Assembly: GCA_002189035.1 (NCBI GenBank)
Contig: NEEC01000021.1
Location: 1,550,001 to 1,614,000 of the forward strand
Direction: 5' to 3'
From: Utricularia gibba
Taxonomy: Eukaryota; Streptophyta; Magnoliopsida; Lamiales; Lentibulariaceae
Length of the DNA: 64,000 nt
In this document: positions 11,956 to 23,875 of the stretch, piece by piece
Numbering within the stretch: the first letter of the stretch is position 1
Layout: each line of letters starts with the position of its first letter
Program-made: the position numbers and the translations under genes
The notes under the pieces: model-generated
What the model was told of the DNA's origin: nothing
What the model saw: only the letters and a program-made list of their open reading frames with translations
Databases searched by the model: none

Positions 11956-13457
11956 TCCCCTCTCTTGCAATATTCATATACATGACTGATTTCGACGTCC
12001 AGTTTTCATCTTATGCTCTCAATTCACGTCGTCACACACAACTCCCTCTACTACTCAATATTTATAGAATTTAATTATATTATACTTAGTTGTCGTTCTA
12101 AAAAATGATTTGAATAAACTGTACCCACAATTAATACTTGTTGCGATTGATTTAATAGTCGGGGAAAATTATATTCATATATATGATTTAGTATTAGAGG
12201 GGCGGAATAGTCAAACAATGGGGATGGGACCCACGGACAGAACACAAAGCTATCTATCTATCTATCAAATAACGGCCCCCAATGAAGGAGACATCCAGCC
12301 TTGGCTCCTCTGGAATCTTCCTTCCAATTCCAGTAAAAAAAAAAAAAAAAATTTAGCTTCGTTTTGGTTTTCACTTGTAACCGTTTACTTACCGCGGTTG
12401 ATTCACCGTAGCATGACACAAGCCAAAACACACATGCACCATCTCGAAATATATTTACAAAATGAAAATTACGATTAAATCGTTTTGAATCGTAAAAAAA
12501 ATATACAAAATTTATTGAAAACTAATAAGAATCGTGATAGAATTGTTTTAGATTGCAAATTATATTAAAACAAAAAAAAAAATCTCAAATCAAAATTGGA
12601 TAGTGTTGCGGTAAAAAATCAGAATAGTGATAATGATCAATTTCGGGTTACAGATAAAGCCAAACAGGTCACACTTATGATTAGTCGATAATTACGTGGT
12701 TTTTTCATCTATATCTAGTTTTTATGTAAAAATTATTTTTATTTTTTATTGCAACTACCATACCACACCTCTCAAAACCATAATATCTAAAGCGGATACA
12801 ACCTATTTGGCTTTACATATAACCCAAAATCAATCTTCTATCATTATTCCAATTTTCGATCACAACAAATAGTAAAATTATAAATATATAAGAAATTACA
12901 ATCAATGTTATTTAATCTTTTTTAATATAATTCATGTTTTTTATTCACTTCACACGTAGGATCTTTAATTTTAATAAATCATATTTACAAACGGTTCACT
13001 ATTTTGATTTTCGTCATTTGATGGATATATCCGACCGCATCGCAACTCATTTCATCCTAGTCCAAATTGAATACAAGTAATCGCCATTCTTTTATAAGAT
13101 CGAGTGAGATGGGATGGGATGCAAGTGGTCGTACGTGTAAGGAAAGAGCTTGATCGATCCCATAATCTGGCACCCACACTGAAATCCAGGCAAAAGGGTT
13201 AATTAAGCTAACGCCGGCGATGATCAAAAGTGAAGCACTGATTCTCTGCTTCTTCTGCTTCACTGGGTTATTATTGTTCAGCTACTGCTTCTGAAGGTTG
13301 TACCGTCAGTCGTTGGAGTGAAACTTGGAGGACGTGGTGCAACCTCCCCAGCAGGATCTGCGTGGTACTTGGTCTAGAGATATCGCCGCCGTGAATGAGG
13401 CTGAGGAGAAATGGTGCCCGGGCTCCGGTGGCGACCCTGAAAACAAAAGCTTTTTGT
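11956..13457. other. AT-rich intergenic region between VPS25 and SPL8
   Basis: This holds the VPS25 3' UTR, a TATC microsatellite (12251-12266), a 17-A run (12335-12351) and long AT-rich DNA. The right end (about 13200-13457) is the SPL8 3' flank and may hold an alternative SPL8 C-terminal exon on the minus strand (13438-13306). No independent gene was recognised. Confidence 0.5.
12251..12266. repeat. (TATC)4 microsatellite
   Basis: Four perfect TATC units in intergenic DNA. Confidence 0.85.
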
Positions 13458-14340
13458 TTAATCTTGTTGGGTTTTGCATGGAATGTGGAAATCTGAATCA
13501 CTACTCGACATGTTTTCGGATGGGGAGTTGGCGTCTGAAGGGTTTTCAATCTGAGATTTACTACTTGTTGCCTCGTTAGCCCGCTGCGATTTCCGGCGAC
13601 GGCGGTTGTGGTCCGCTAGCCTTTTCCGGCAACTCCTCTTGCCGTTGTCGAATTCTGACAGCACGTGGAATCTGAACCACACACCCAAAAAAATAAAGGA
13701 AAGCTCATACAACGTGTACGAGGAATAAAGAAAAGCAAAGAAATGAAAGCAATTATTAACCTGCTACATTGTTGACAGAATCGTTGCGTGAGGCCGCCGG
13801 CGACTACGGTGGCGGCTTTCGAGTGAAACTCACAGACCTTATGACGGCGGTGGTAGTGCTTGGCGTGGCTTAGATCGGCGTTGCAGCCGTCGGTTTGGCA
13901 CCGCTGGACATTAGCAGTGCCGGAATCCAAAATCCTCGACCCGCGGTAGAGGCGGGTGACGAAATCATCCTCCGCGGAAGCAAAGTATGTCCGACCCCCT
14001 AGATTCAAACCTAAGCTGCTGCTAAACTCAAACCCGCTGCCGGCAGGCTCCGCCTTCGGCATCACCATGTAAGCCATCGGAAAACTCGGTTCAAGGCTCA
14101 GCATTGACGGGTTATGGTACGGCTGCACCCCGCCGGCATCGTAGAAACCTTGCAATTAGCATCAGGGTGTCCATGGAACGGTACCGCGTTCGGACCTCCG
14201 GCTCCGGCTCCAAATTGAGCTTCAGGATTAACATAGGTCGCAGCCTGGGAATAATTCTGTAAACCGTAGGGGTCATAAACGGGGAGGTTATCGGATTCTT
14301 GGCCGGTTTCCGCGCCGGAAACCCATCCATAATCCAGCAT
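13458..14340 (-). CDS. SPL8: SQUAMOSA promoter-binding-like protein, SPL8 type
   Basis: SBP-box transcription factor that binds GTAC-core sites; SPL8 homologues act in anther and ovule development. Exons 14340-13761 and 13671-13458. The N terminus MLDYGW matches the SPL8 hallmark MLDYxW. The SBP domain begins [20 protein letters not shown], continues through [10 protein letters not shown] and QRFCQQCSR, and is split by the conserved intron before [18 protein letters not shown]. It ends in the bipartite nuclear signal [12 protein letters not shown]. One base is missing near 14152 (a T run), which breaks the frame upstream of the SBP domain. As drawn the protein is about 264 residues. The C terminus is uncertain: downstream minus-strand DNA encodes an ISLD-containing stretch that resembles the SPL8 tail and may be joined by an unmodelled splice or another lesion. 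I saw no miR156 target site, as expected for SPL8. Confidence 0.92.
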
Positions 14341-16401
14341 CTTCCTTTCTCTAAGCGAAAACCCAGATCACAAACCGCAGATAGGACCGGAATCTCAACA
14401 GAAGATAAAAACTTTTTAGTGAAGGAGGGGAAATTTGTCAGCTTTAACCACAGAACAAGAGCGGGAGAGTACAGAAACAAAAAGGCTGTCAAAAATGCTA
14501 CCTTTTATTTCTCCTCTTCTTGTTTCAGTGCAACTCAAGAGCTAGAAGTGTGTGAGAACACGAAATGGGTGTAGGAAAAAAGCAAGCTTTAGGAGCCATA
14601 ACTGCTGACATTTGAGAAATTTGAGGTTATCCCCCACGTAGGAAGCACAGGGAGGATTTACTGCATTGTGGGTTGGAGAGAGAGAGAGAAGAAACCATAC
14701 GACACCAAAACCCTAGACGACAGGGAAGAAAAGTGGAGCTATGAGTGATGAGAATCCTCTTCTCAGCATCACATTTCAATTAATTAATTAATTTATTCAT
14801 CAGGGCATCCTTTTATTCTCCTTTCTCTCTCTAGAACTACGCAGAGAGACCCAAGTAAAGGAGTTAGGTTGCTCTCGACAGGCTGTCCATCATTTTGGCT
14901 TCTGATGAAGTTACCCAATTGCCCTCCAAGAGCTATGATGCTACTCCATATGATATGAGGAGGGCGGATCCCCGAGTCCGACACGTATCGGTTCCTTCCA
15001 GCGGTTGGAATTTGTGGAAAATATTATTTTAAAGAGAAAAAATGATGTCTTGGAGGATGTTGGAGTATACGAAGCCCAAGTGGGTAGGGTAATCATCGGA
15101 GAATGAAGGAGACGCGTGAGAGTGCGGGCCTTGCAAAAAAAAAAGTTACCTGGGTGCGGGTGGGCCTCCACGCGGAAGAGCGGCGCGTGCGGAAACAACA
15201 TTAGACTTTCGAAAGTATTGCTACATCTGGCGACGGCGGCGCGTCACATTGATGGAGTACGCTGAGTGACACAAGGGTTGTGTTGTGATTCCGAAATTGA
15301 CGATCGCCGATCATCGATCAGTATCGATTTTTTTGTTTTAAAAAGAATACAAATTTAAAAACGGACAAGAATGATAGGTTGCTGCACTGTATTTCAAATT
15401 TCCTGAAGCCATGGACACGCCTGGGACCCATTGCATTAACTTCCATCTATCTGGTGCAAAAGGAATCTCCATAGGAATTACCTCCTTTGACTGTGGGTTT
15501 CACTTTGAAATCTACGCATGGGAAGGGACACGGGGACACGCGGATACGAACTTGTAAGGGGAGTCTTTTCAAGAATTCGAAGTGTTACGATCCCAACTAT
15601 GGCATAGAGCACAAATCACACTAGAATTGCTATACTAAACCTATGTGCAAATAAACCACTGTAGAATCCATACGGTGAAAATTTTCGAACCTAACTGGAT
15701 GAAATTTAGGAGCCCTACATTCTAATTTATGGTACGCACTGATTGGAAGGCCTAACATTTCCTAGAACATGGATGCATGAGTCCACGTACGGCTGTAGGA
15801 TGACAGGTTTTGAAAGGAATTATGTGGGGTGTTTTGATGTTGTGAGAGCATGGCCTGATGCTTTTTCTGGTGATCATTTTCTCTGGATGTAGTCGAAAAT
15901 GAAGGTTGGCAGATCCAACACAAAGAGACAAAAGGAGTTCTGAAAGCTCTCAGGTGAAAGCAACCAGGTGCACATGCTGATACATAGCAGACCTTAAATG
16001 TTGTGTGCACGTTCATTCGTTCATGCATCAGGACGCTCTCATTCTGACAAACAGGGTTCTTCCCTGTCCTGTACATGGAGAGGATACATGTTGGACCTGA
16101 CTCACATCAACCGTGAGGTACTTGATGGGGCTGGTAGAAGAAGATGGAACCAGGGTTGATGGCCTGTAGAGCGGATTAGGGTTTGGAATTGATGACCTCA
16201 ATAGGCATGGGAGTTGGATATGGATACCAAAATCCCTTTTCGAATAACAAAAAAGCAAAGCTTTTGAGGAGATTTGCAGACAACCAGCACAGCAGAAATG
16301 TGCATCAAGGACACCGGACACAGGGTGGGCTGGCATCTTTTTGGATTTTGGAGCGGACAGGGAATGATTAGCGGCTAGCGGGTGAATGAAGGGATGGATT
16401 T
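14341..16401. other. Intergenic: SPL8 promoter/5' UTR and DUO1 3' flank
   Basis: A GA-rich tract (about 14676-14693) and an ATTA-repeat block (about 14777-14795) lie in the SPL8 5' region. From 15700 to 16400 the DNA is the 3' flank of the minus-strand MYB. Open frames here lack domain similarity. No gene is seen. Confidence 0.5.
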
Positions 16402-17761
16402 CTAAGACCAATTGGATGGGCTTGGAAGAGGTTCTATCTCATCAAAGATATCCATAGGATGGAAGTCATCTGTGAAGCTGTCCATCAAGACCATGTCGGA
16501 GCTCTCAGGCTTCACTTCATTGGTTCGAGTATTGATGTTTATGTCGACCGGAGATTGTCCCAAGGGGATCTGATCACCAGGCATTGGTTCACCGAAATGG
16601 TTAAAGGCATCCATGAAACATGAATCCCCAAGTCTGGCTAAGGCATCTTGGCTTCCCAGGAAATCCTGTTGCAGTTGGGAGCACGAAGGGAAGGAGAGAC
16701 TAGCAGCTTGTGGCTCGGAGATGAGCATCCTTTCGTCGAAGAGGTCAAAGTGGAACCCTGTGTTCTCGTACGCGCAGCTGATTGGCTGCACGAGCTCTGG
16801 TAATGGAGCCACTTCATATGTCCCTGACGCCGGTGAGTCCAAACTCATGGCCTGCAACAACATGGAAACCCAAGAGAATCAACGCTTGGACGAATGATTT
16901 CGTTACAACAAGGTAGCTTGGCTAAGAAGGATCGCTTTGATTTTTAAAATAGGTTTTTTTTTTTTTTTTTTTACCTGCGCAGTAGGAGCATCGCAAAAGG
17001 CAAGGGAATTTACTTCTTCCATGCTCTCAGGAGCTTTGTTTGGTCGCATCAGGGATGTCCCCTGCATTCGTGATAGCCTCTTCTGCCTGCTGCTCCAGAA
17101 ATTCTTGACATCATTATCAGTTCTTCCAGTCAAATAAGTCGCGATTCTCGCCCATTTGTTCCCAAATTGTGCTTGCAAATCAATCACAGTTCTCTCTTCC
17201 TCCGGTGAGAACTTCACCCCACTGCAGGAACAACACAAGTCAAGGAGAATGCGTCAGCAAATCATTGTGATCAGCACTATGCACAATAACGCAAAAGGAA
17301 TATGTCATATCAGTCGGGCATTTCATCATACACGCTGCAAACAGATGAACACCTAGACGAGAAAAATCAGCTATGGATTCTCCAGCAAGTTTCCAAGAAC
17401 AATCAACATCTGAATCTCAGTCTAATCACATCACCATAAGGAATCAAATAAAGGCAACATAAAACCGGATTAAACACAGTAGAAACAGAGCACCAGATCC
17501 GAAATTGAGAAAACCAGCAAAAAACGCACAATTGCAACACACGTACTTCTTCAGATCGGGACGGAGTTTGTTCACCCACCGGAGACGACAAGATTTTCCC
17601 GTCCTGTTCAACAGGCCTTTGGATCGAATGGAGCTCCAGTCCCTCGGACCATTCCTCTTCACATGATTAACCAAAATCTGATCCTCTTCCGGCTTCCACG
17701 GACCTTTCTTCACCTCATCCACTTCATGACACCTGATCATCTTCCTCCTCCCTCGCTCCAT
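16402..17761 (-). CDS. DUO1: R2R3-MYB transcription factor, DUO1-like (male germline regulator)
   Basis: Three exons, 17761-17547, 17221-16975 and 16851-16402, all in frame, giving 303 residues. The R2 repeat has KKGPWKPEEDQILVNHVKRN, then GPRDWSSIRSKGLLNRTGKS and CRLRWVNKLRPDLK. R3 has NGVKFSPEEERTVIDLQAQF, GNKWARIATYL and GRTDNDVKNFWSSRQKRL. The combination RDWSSIRSKGLL, NG.KFS.(D/E)EE and NFWSSRQKRL is typical of DUO1 rather than other R2R3-MYBs. DUO1 drives generative-cell division and sperm gene expression in pollen. The acidic C terminus (DSFTDDFHPMDIFDEIEPL) fits an activation domain. An in-frame ATG at 17797 would add 12 residues; I prefer 17761 by comparison with the short DUO1 N terminus. 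No lesion was found. Confidence 0.9.
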
Positions 17762-19813
17762 CACCATCTGTCCACGAACTTCATTCTCTTCAATCACAGG
17801 AATTCACATAAAGATCGGCACTCGGAGGAGGTTCATGCATGCGAGAATGTAGGGCATGTGCTAGATTTTCTCCTTAATTCTTTTTCTTTTTTTTTTTCGT
17901 TTCAGGGACTCATGAAGGCGGTGACGGTTGAGGCGGCGGTTATCTTCCCACTCTTCCGATATTTTCTCGCTTAGAGTAAGTGACGAAAATACCCTCCTAG
18001 AAGTAAAACGCACGATCGCGGCAAGGGTGATGTACGTGAACCAGCCCATGTGCGAAATGGGCCCCAGACTCATTTAACCATAAATTCCAATTATATTTTA
18101 TTTAAAGTAACCATAAACTTTATCCTTTCCCCTTTCTCCACCATGTTTCTGTCACCCCAATCATGAAATGAACTAAATAAAAATAATATTAAAAAAAAGA
18201 GACAAAAACGGCGACACGGAAAGGGACACGGCCAATGCAATTGTTGAAATGATGAACTTGCATTGAATGAGCAGTGGGGACCACCAGATGTTGCAATGAT
18301 TCACTAGAGAATTAAATGATCTGTACTGTTTGAGGGCCCCATACCCATCCTTATCATTTCTCAATCACCACTCCCCTCATTCTTTCCATAATTACGTATT
18401 CCCCCCTCCCTCCCCAAAATATCTCATTTTAGCCCTCGAAATAAAATAAATTTATTAAAAATATAACCACATTAACAAATTCAAGATTATTCTATTTGAC
18501 ACGTGTATCCCAAACATGAATACCGGATATTGTGGTTTTGTGTTGGTATTTAGAAATCTGATTATCTTATTATATGTATGTATGATAAAATTGAACGACA
18601 TCAATGTTAATTTACAAAAAACCCCATTTCGAAATTAATAGAGATAGTGAACCGTAGTGAGACTACTAGTGAGTACAAATGTCCGAAATTGGAAATTTAG
18701 GATTATTTGGTTTTTTTATTAAAAAAGACTAATCCAAAATTGATTGAGTTTCTTGGCCGACCCGAACCCGCAGTTTGTCTAATGATTGCGAAGGGATGGG
18801 GTTTGTGGGTGCGGGGGGGGGGGGGGGGGGAACACGCAATTAAGGATGTGGGCGCTTTTTTTATTTAAGAAATTCACTTGAAGTCATTTTATTTTAACAT
18901 TAAGAAGAAAATAAATAATAAAACAAAGAATGTGCGGGGCCCGCTCATCCTCACCCCCCATCCACGAAATGAAAATATCAAAAAAAGAATAAGGGACTTG
19001 TATCGAGATTTGAATTGAATTTCAATTCTCTTATTTCATCAAGTAAACACGTCTCATCTCATTGACATGTCCATAGTAATCAATATTTTGTGCATGCATG
19101 CACACAGAATGAGTCTGCATCCCAACCTGATGCCAATGTATTAAATAAGATGATTATTTTAAAAAATAATCATTAGTACATTCTTTTTCATATGCTAAAT
19201 TAAAAAATTTACGCTATAAATAATCATTTTTATCGTATAATGCTATTACATATAAACAGATTTGTAATTCATAAAAAAAGTCAATGATGCTTTACCAGAA
19301 CATAAATTTCATGTTTTGCAGCTGGTTCGGGTTTGTGGTCTGAAACAGAATCATAAAGGGTGGGTGGGTGGTTGGTTCGGACCGCGTTCTCTCTGTCTGG
19401 GTGTTACAGCTTGATTGATGCATGGAATGGAGGAGTCAAGTCAAAAGGGAATTAGACTATGTACGTGGTTATGAGTAAATTTTCATGGAAGCAGACAGAG
19501 TTAATAAATGCAAGTAGACGAAGAGGAGGGGTTGAGAGGCAAATCATTTAAGTTTGAGAGCAGAAATGGCTCTGCCTGCTCGCCTGCCTCCCTCTTCTCT
19601 CTCTGACAAACGCATCATTGGACATCTGCATTGTGTCCATTTCCCTCTCTCTCTGCATCGGGGTAGGTCTCTGTGCCTATGTCCTCCATCCACCCCGAAT
19701 ACCCCTTCGGCAGCCACCTCTTCGCTCTAAAAAGCTGCACCACTCCATTTCTACCCATCTTGTCCCGATCCCAGCCAGTGCACACCTCTCTCAAGGTTTC
19801 GGATTCGACTGGA
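17762..19813. other. AT-rich intergenic region with an 18-G run
   Basis: A divergent region between DUO1 (-) and HD-Zip II (+). It holds AT-rich stretches, an 18-G homopolymer at 18813-18830, several GGGCCC-type sites (18058-18065, 18937-18943) and a CT-rich leader at 19580-19665 just upstream of the HD-Zip gene. No gene is seen. Confidence 0.5.
18813..18830. repeat. G18 homopolymer
   Basis: Eighteen consecutive G on the + strand, surrounded by AT-rich intergenic DNA. Its length in the assembly may be unreliable. Confidence 0.85.
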
Positions 19814-20936
19814 ATGGCGGAGGAAGTTGGATTAGGGCTTAGTTTGAGTTTGGGTTTCCCGGAGAAGCCGCTGTCGCCGCGGGCTGCAACCGTGCCCTTT
19901 CCGTTGAATCTGTTCAGATCCCCCTTGTCGGTGGTGCAGCGGGGGAGTGCTGCGGGTAATCGTGCTTCTTGGGTGAGAAATCTTGTTTCTTTTGCACGTG
20001 GGGTTCTTAGATTTTGATGGATTTCAGATGGGAGTTGCGGGAACCGAGCGGTGTTTCCAGGGATAGATATGAATAGAGCCGCCACGTCGGTGATCGATAG
20101 CGATGAGGACGCGATGGCTTCCTCTCCGAACAGTACGGTTTCTAGTCTTAGTGGGAAGAGGAGCGAGAGAGAGGAGAACGACGGCGAGAGAGGTTCCAGT
20201 TCTCTCGAGATCGATGACGACGGTGGCGACGCGTCGGCGAAGAAGAAGCTCCGGTTGTCCAAGGAGCAAGCGGCGCTGCTTGAGGAAACCTTCAAGGAGC
20301 ACAACACGCTCAATCCTGTAACGTCTCTCTCTTCATCCCTCACCTTCTCAGGGTCCGTTGTTTTCACTCACTGAACGTCCGTTGCCATTTCCGATCGCTG
20401 CAGAAGCAAAAAAAGGAGCTGGCGATTCAGTTGAAGCTTCAGCCCAGACAAGTTGAGGTTTGGTTTCAGAACCGAAGGGCGAGGTTGGTCATTTCCTCAA
20501 CTTTCGAAGGCCATTTTCGTAATTGTCCGCTCCCAAAAGCACCACATATTTGAACCAAGATTCTGCCAAAAAAGAAAAAAAAACGTTCTGAAATCGACTG
20601 CAGGACCAAACTAAAGCAGACGGAAGTCGACTGCGAGTATCTCCGGCGCTGCTGCGACAACCTGACGGAGGAAAACCGCAGACTGCAGAAGGAGCTGACG
20701 GAGCTACGGGCACTGAAGCTCTCGCCGCAGCTCTACATGAACATGAGCCCTCCGACGACTCTCATCATGTGCCCACAATGCGAGCGTGTCAACGTCTCAT
20801 CCACCACGCCATCCTCGACAGTTGGTCCTGCCTCCGCCCGGCAGTCTCCGTACCATCACGCGCACCGCCGGTCAACTCGTGGGCGGCGGCCGTTTTCCCA
20901 TCGCAGCCTCCTGATGCAAATCGCCCCAGGACATAG
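19814..20936 (+). CDS. HD-Zip class II transcription factor, HAT1/HAT4-like
   Basis: Four exons: 19814-19972, 20028-20317, 20404-20483 and 20604-20936. HD-Zip II factors are usually repressors in shade avoidance, auxin response and leaf polarity. The N terminus carries an LGLSLSLGF (EAR/LxLxL) motif, then GIDMNRA and [16 protein letters not shown] typical of the HAT1/HAT4 branch. The homeodomain starts [20 protein letters not shown] and ends [17 protein letters not shown], followed by the leucine zipper and the class II CPxCE motif (MCPQCERV). The expected tail [20 protein letters not shown] is present, but in another frame from the CPxCE region, so a base is missing at 20830-20870. Another base is missing in the GGG at about 20060. 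Corrected length would be about 287 residues. Confidence 0.9.
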
Positions 20937-21475
20937 CCAGCTGTCTTTCCCTTTGTTGCTTCGTGTTTCTAAGTTAGGATTCCGTTGCGTCATATTCTAA
21001 ATATGGACCTAGAGACAAGGCCTTCATAAACTTCGGGCCTTACTCTGAATGGGCTGGGCCGAAATTGGGCTCATGTAAACCCGCTACAGCTTTGTATCCT
21101 TGTGTGGGCGCACCATCAATAAATTAATTTTAATTTTAGTAATAAGAATAAATATGCAGAAAAGATGGAAAATTTACAAGGGCTAAATAATTGTAATAAT
21201 TAATAACGGTTCATTATTTTGTTATTGCGTATTAATTTAATAAATAATTGCGGAGATAATAGAGTAATAATAATAAATAAATATAAATGTTTGCATCCTT
21301 GTTCTCTCTAAGAAACTGCGGTGGTTGTACAGAGGCAGCATTGCTGGGGAGAGTGCAATACCGGCGGATATTCCGATCGAGATTGAAGGCGGCGGAAATC
21401 GGCGGCGGCTTCGTTTGGATAAGGTTGAATATCAATTGCGTTTGAAGAATTTTGAGTGTTGGTGGTTGTTTCAGA
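20937..21475. other. Intergenic, HD-Zip II 3' flank and leader of the next gene
   Basis: Contains two TGGGC(C/T) elements (about 21049-21055 and 21067-21072) and AT-rich DNA at 21115-21290. No gene is seen. Confidence 0.45.
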
Positions 21476-22264
21476 ATGCGGTGCACAATGCACCCAGGAG
21501 ACATAAGCAGCGACATCGGCGTCTGCGCTTCGTGTCTCCGGGAGCGCCTTTTCTGGTTAATGGTAACGCAGACGGAGCTGAGGCAGCATTCGGGGGAAAG
21601 GGAAATACAGCCGCCCGAATTTCAGTCTTTTCCGCGCTCCGTTTCCCCGTATACATCACGAACGGTGAGCCGCCACCAGCGGTTTTTCAGTACTCCTCAG
21701 GTGATGGGGCCGACGGTGGGAATTGGAGAGGACGAGGGTGAGGAAGAGGAGGAGGTGAGGCAGAGGAAAGGGGTGAAATTCTCGTCGTTGTTTTTTAGGA
21801 TTTTCAGATCGAAATCGGATAAGGTTGATCGGGGTTGCGTCACCGATCCACAAGAATGTTCCACGGTTTCGCCACCGTGGTTGTCATCCATTGTTCCCGG
21901 ACGGGCGAGGATTCCGAATCCAACACTTTCGGCGGCTGATCGTACGATAAAATCAAAGCGACAGCCATGCCGGTATTTCGAACGGGGAACGTCGCGGGCG
22001 AGGATGCCCTACGAGGAAGAAAACGGCGTGGGAGACAAAGTTCCGGCCACACACTGCTACTTGAGTCCTTTAATCCGTCCCAGCCCCAGCCGACAGTGGA
22101 ATCCTGGAGGCACAATGGTTCCTGATGTGTCTGCCGGAAATAAAAGCCAATCGAATTCTCCGGCGTCCAGGCCACGGCTGTCCTCCGCCGCGTCGTTTTG
22201 CCGGAGCCGGTCCCCGAAACTCGCGGGTATTGTTACGGGCGTCCACTACGCCCATGACTTCTAG
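21476..22264 (+). CDS. Plant protein of unknown function with N-terminal C/H-rich motif
   Basis: Single uninterrupted frame of 262 residues from MRCTMHPGD. The N terminus has a compact metal-binding-like motif, C3..H6...C17..C20, followed by LRERLF. Arrangements of the HP.D...GVC..CLRERL type occur in several uncharacterised plant families and in OCTOPUS-like (DUF740) proteins. The middle is acidic (EDEGEEEEE) and is followed by basic, Ser-rich segments (FSSLFFRIFRSKSDK) and LSPLIRPSPSRQW near the C terminus. There is no transmembrane segment or catalytic motif. I recognise the family layout but not a function. The start is chosen because the Cys motif begins at once; the frame is open slightly upstream. 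Small undetected indels in the less conserved middle cannot be excluded. Confidence 0.65.
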   Translation: MRCTMHPGDISSDIGVCASCLRERLFWLMVTQTELRQHSGEREIQPPEFQSFPRSVSPYTSRTVSRHQRFFSTPQVMGPTVGIGEDEGEEEEEVRQRKGVKFSSLFFRIFRSKSDKVDRGCVTDPQECSTVSPPWLSSIVPGRARIPNPTLSAADRTIKSKRQPCRYFERGTSRARMPYEEENGVGDKVPATHCYLSPLIRPSPSRQWNPGGTMVPDVSAGNKSQSNSPASRPRLSSAASFCRSRSPKLAGIVTGVHYAHDF

Positions 22265-22884
22265 TTATTCCGGTGACGTTTATTCACCATTAAATTCGCG
22301 CTTTGAACATATTTACCGTACAATGTTTTCCCACCACATTTCAAATAAAAAAAACAATTAAATCCTTTTTTTATTTATATCACGCAAAAACCAATATTTC
22401 ATTTGTATTCACCCCACAAGCTATGAAAATAAAATAAAAAAAAAAAAGCCAACCTCTGATATTATATTTATACTCTTCTATTGGGCTGGTCCATTGCCAT
22501 TTGGGCTTCCGGCCGTTTACTCGGGGCCCAATACCAGCGGAGGTGGGGGCCATGCCAGAATGCGCTTTAACCCCACGTGTCTCGCGGGGCCCAATCCTAC
22601 GCAGCTCCAACGTGGCGCGTTCTGCAAGTGGACAAACGGAGGTGACCCAAAGTGCAATTATTGAATTTCTAGTTGCCCTCTCCTCTTCTTCTCCATCGCC
22701 AATAGAAAAATATATGGCGTACAGCCGTTGTAATATGCCACTGGTTTTGTTGCCGGTGGCCCACACCGCGCTGGAAATAGAAATCCCGACTCCTCTCACC
22801 CCGCCTATTTATGCTTCCCGATCTCCGGTTATTCCAATCATCCCTCATCTTTCCTGCAACCACCACCGGAATTCCCCAGAAACC
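22265..22884. promoter_or_regulatory. Promoter region of FLZ1
   Basis: Clustered TGGGCT/GGGCCC-type motifs at 22480-22590, a CCAAT box at 22698-22702 and a TATTTAT element at about 22805-22811 lie upstream of the ATG at 22885. Parts of this segment (22585-22780) are recognisably repeated upstream of FLZ2. Confidence 0.5.
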
Positions 22885-23259
22885 ATGAGAACCGCCGTGG
22901 CGTATATCGCCGGCAGCGAACGCGGCGCTCTCCAGGAGCCTCATTTCCTCGACTCCTGCTTCCTTTGTCATAAGCCGCTCAATCGGAAACGCGATATCTT
23001 CATGTACAGGTGAGAATTTGAGATGGGATGGAATTAAGTTGATTCACAGCCCCTCCGATTCCTGATTTTTCATTTCATGTGCAGAGGAAATACGCCTTTC
23101 TGCAGCCCGGATTGCAGACAAGAACAGATCGATATGGACGAAGCCGGCGAGAGTAGATGGCGGACGGCCAAGAAACCGAGTAACCGCCAGACATCTGAGA
23201 CTTCCACCCAGTCCGACGGCAAGAGATCCGTGAGAACAGCCGCCCTTGCTGTGGCCTAA
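22885..23259 (+). CDS. FCS-like zinc finger (FLZ, DUF581) protein, copy 1
   Basis: Two exons, 22885-23009 and 23085-23259, in frame, 99 residues. The FLZ domain reads FLDSCFLCHKPLNRKRDIFM followed by YRGNTPFCSPDCRQEQI. Zinc ligands are C25, C28, C48 and C52, with the diagnostic FCS. FLZ proteins are plant-specific adaptors that bind SnRK1 kinase subunits and respond to sugar and stress. The intron falls within the Arg codon before GNTPFCS, exactly as in copy 2. The tail after the domain is short, Ser/Thr-rich and ends RTAALAVA. The tandem partner lies 617 bp downstream. Confidence 0.93.
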
Positions 23260-23875
23260 TACACTGAATCACACCCCGTGTATTTTACTGGAATAAAAAA
23301 TGTAAAAAAAAAACACACAATTTTGAATTTCGTGATTTCTATGGATATTTCTTTTATCCTCATCCTAACTCGCAATTCCTACTTAATTTAAAAAGGGTAA
23401 ATCAGACTCAAAAAAGACAATATTTTAAATAAATAAATATCATACCAAGTTAATTATTAATAATATAATTTATATTTTTCTTATATAATAATATATTTTA
23501 AGATATTTATGTAAAGGTACTTTTTTACCCATGGAACCAATGGACGGGAAAAGGAAGGTATAAAGCGGAGGGGTGACCGTGGTTGGCCGCGGGCAGCGGG
23601 CAGATAATTAATTCCCTTCCAAGTCTGCCGTGTGCTTTGTTTTTTTAAGATTGTTGTGGGACCCGATCCTACGCAGCCGCTGTGTGGAGTGATATGCACA
23701 AGGCCAAAACTGTGGGGACTCAAATGCAATAATTGGTGTTTTGTTGCACACGGGCCAATAGAATTGAATAGACAGCCGCTGGTTTTGAGGGGCCCCACAT
23801 TACACGACTCCCATGCTTTCGCCGCTTATTTAAACTGCCGGCATCCGGTTAACTAGATCTGCAGCCACCGGAAGC
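23260..23875. promoter_or_regulatory. FLZ1-FLZ2 spacer and FLZ2 promoter
   Basis: AT-rich 3' flank of FLZ1 (23280-23520), then a promoter for FLZ2. It has a GATCCTACGCAGC block at 23665-23677 and a CCAATAGA box at 23755-23762 that match blocks upstream of FLZ1, and a TATTTAAA element at 23826-23833. Confidence 0.5.

Noticed and set aside
16381-16402. miR159-like target site in the DUO1 3' UTR (minus strand contains CCCTTCATTC)
   Set aside because: The core matches the middle of the miR159 target, but the part facing the miRNA seed and the 5' half mismatch, so cleavage is unlikely.
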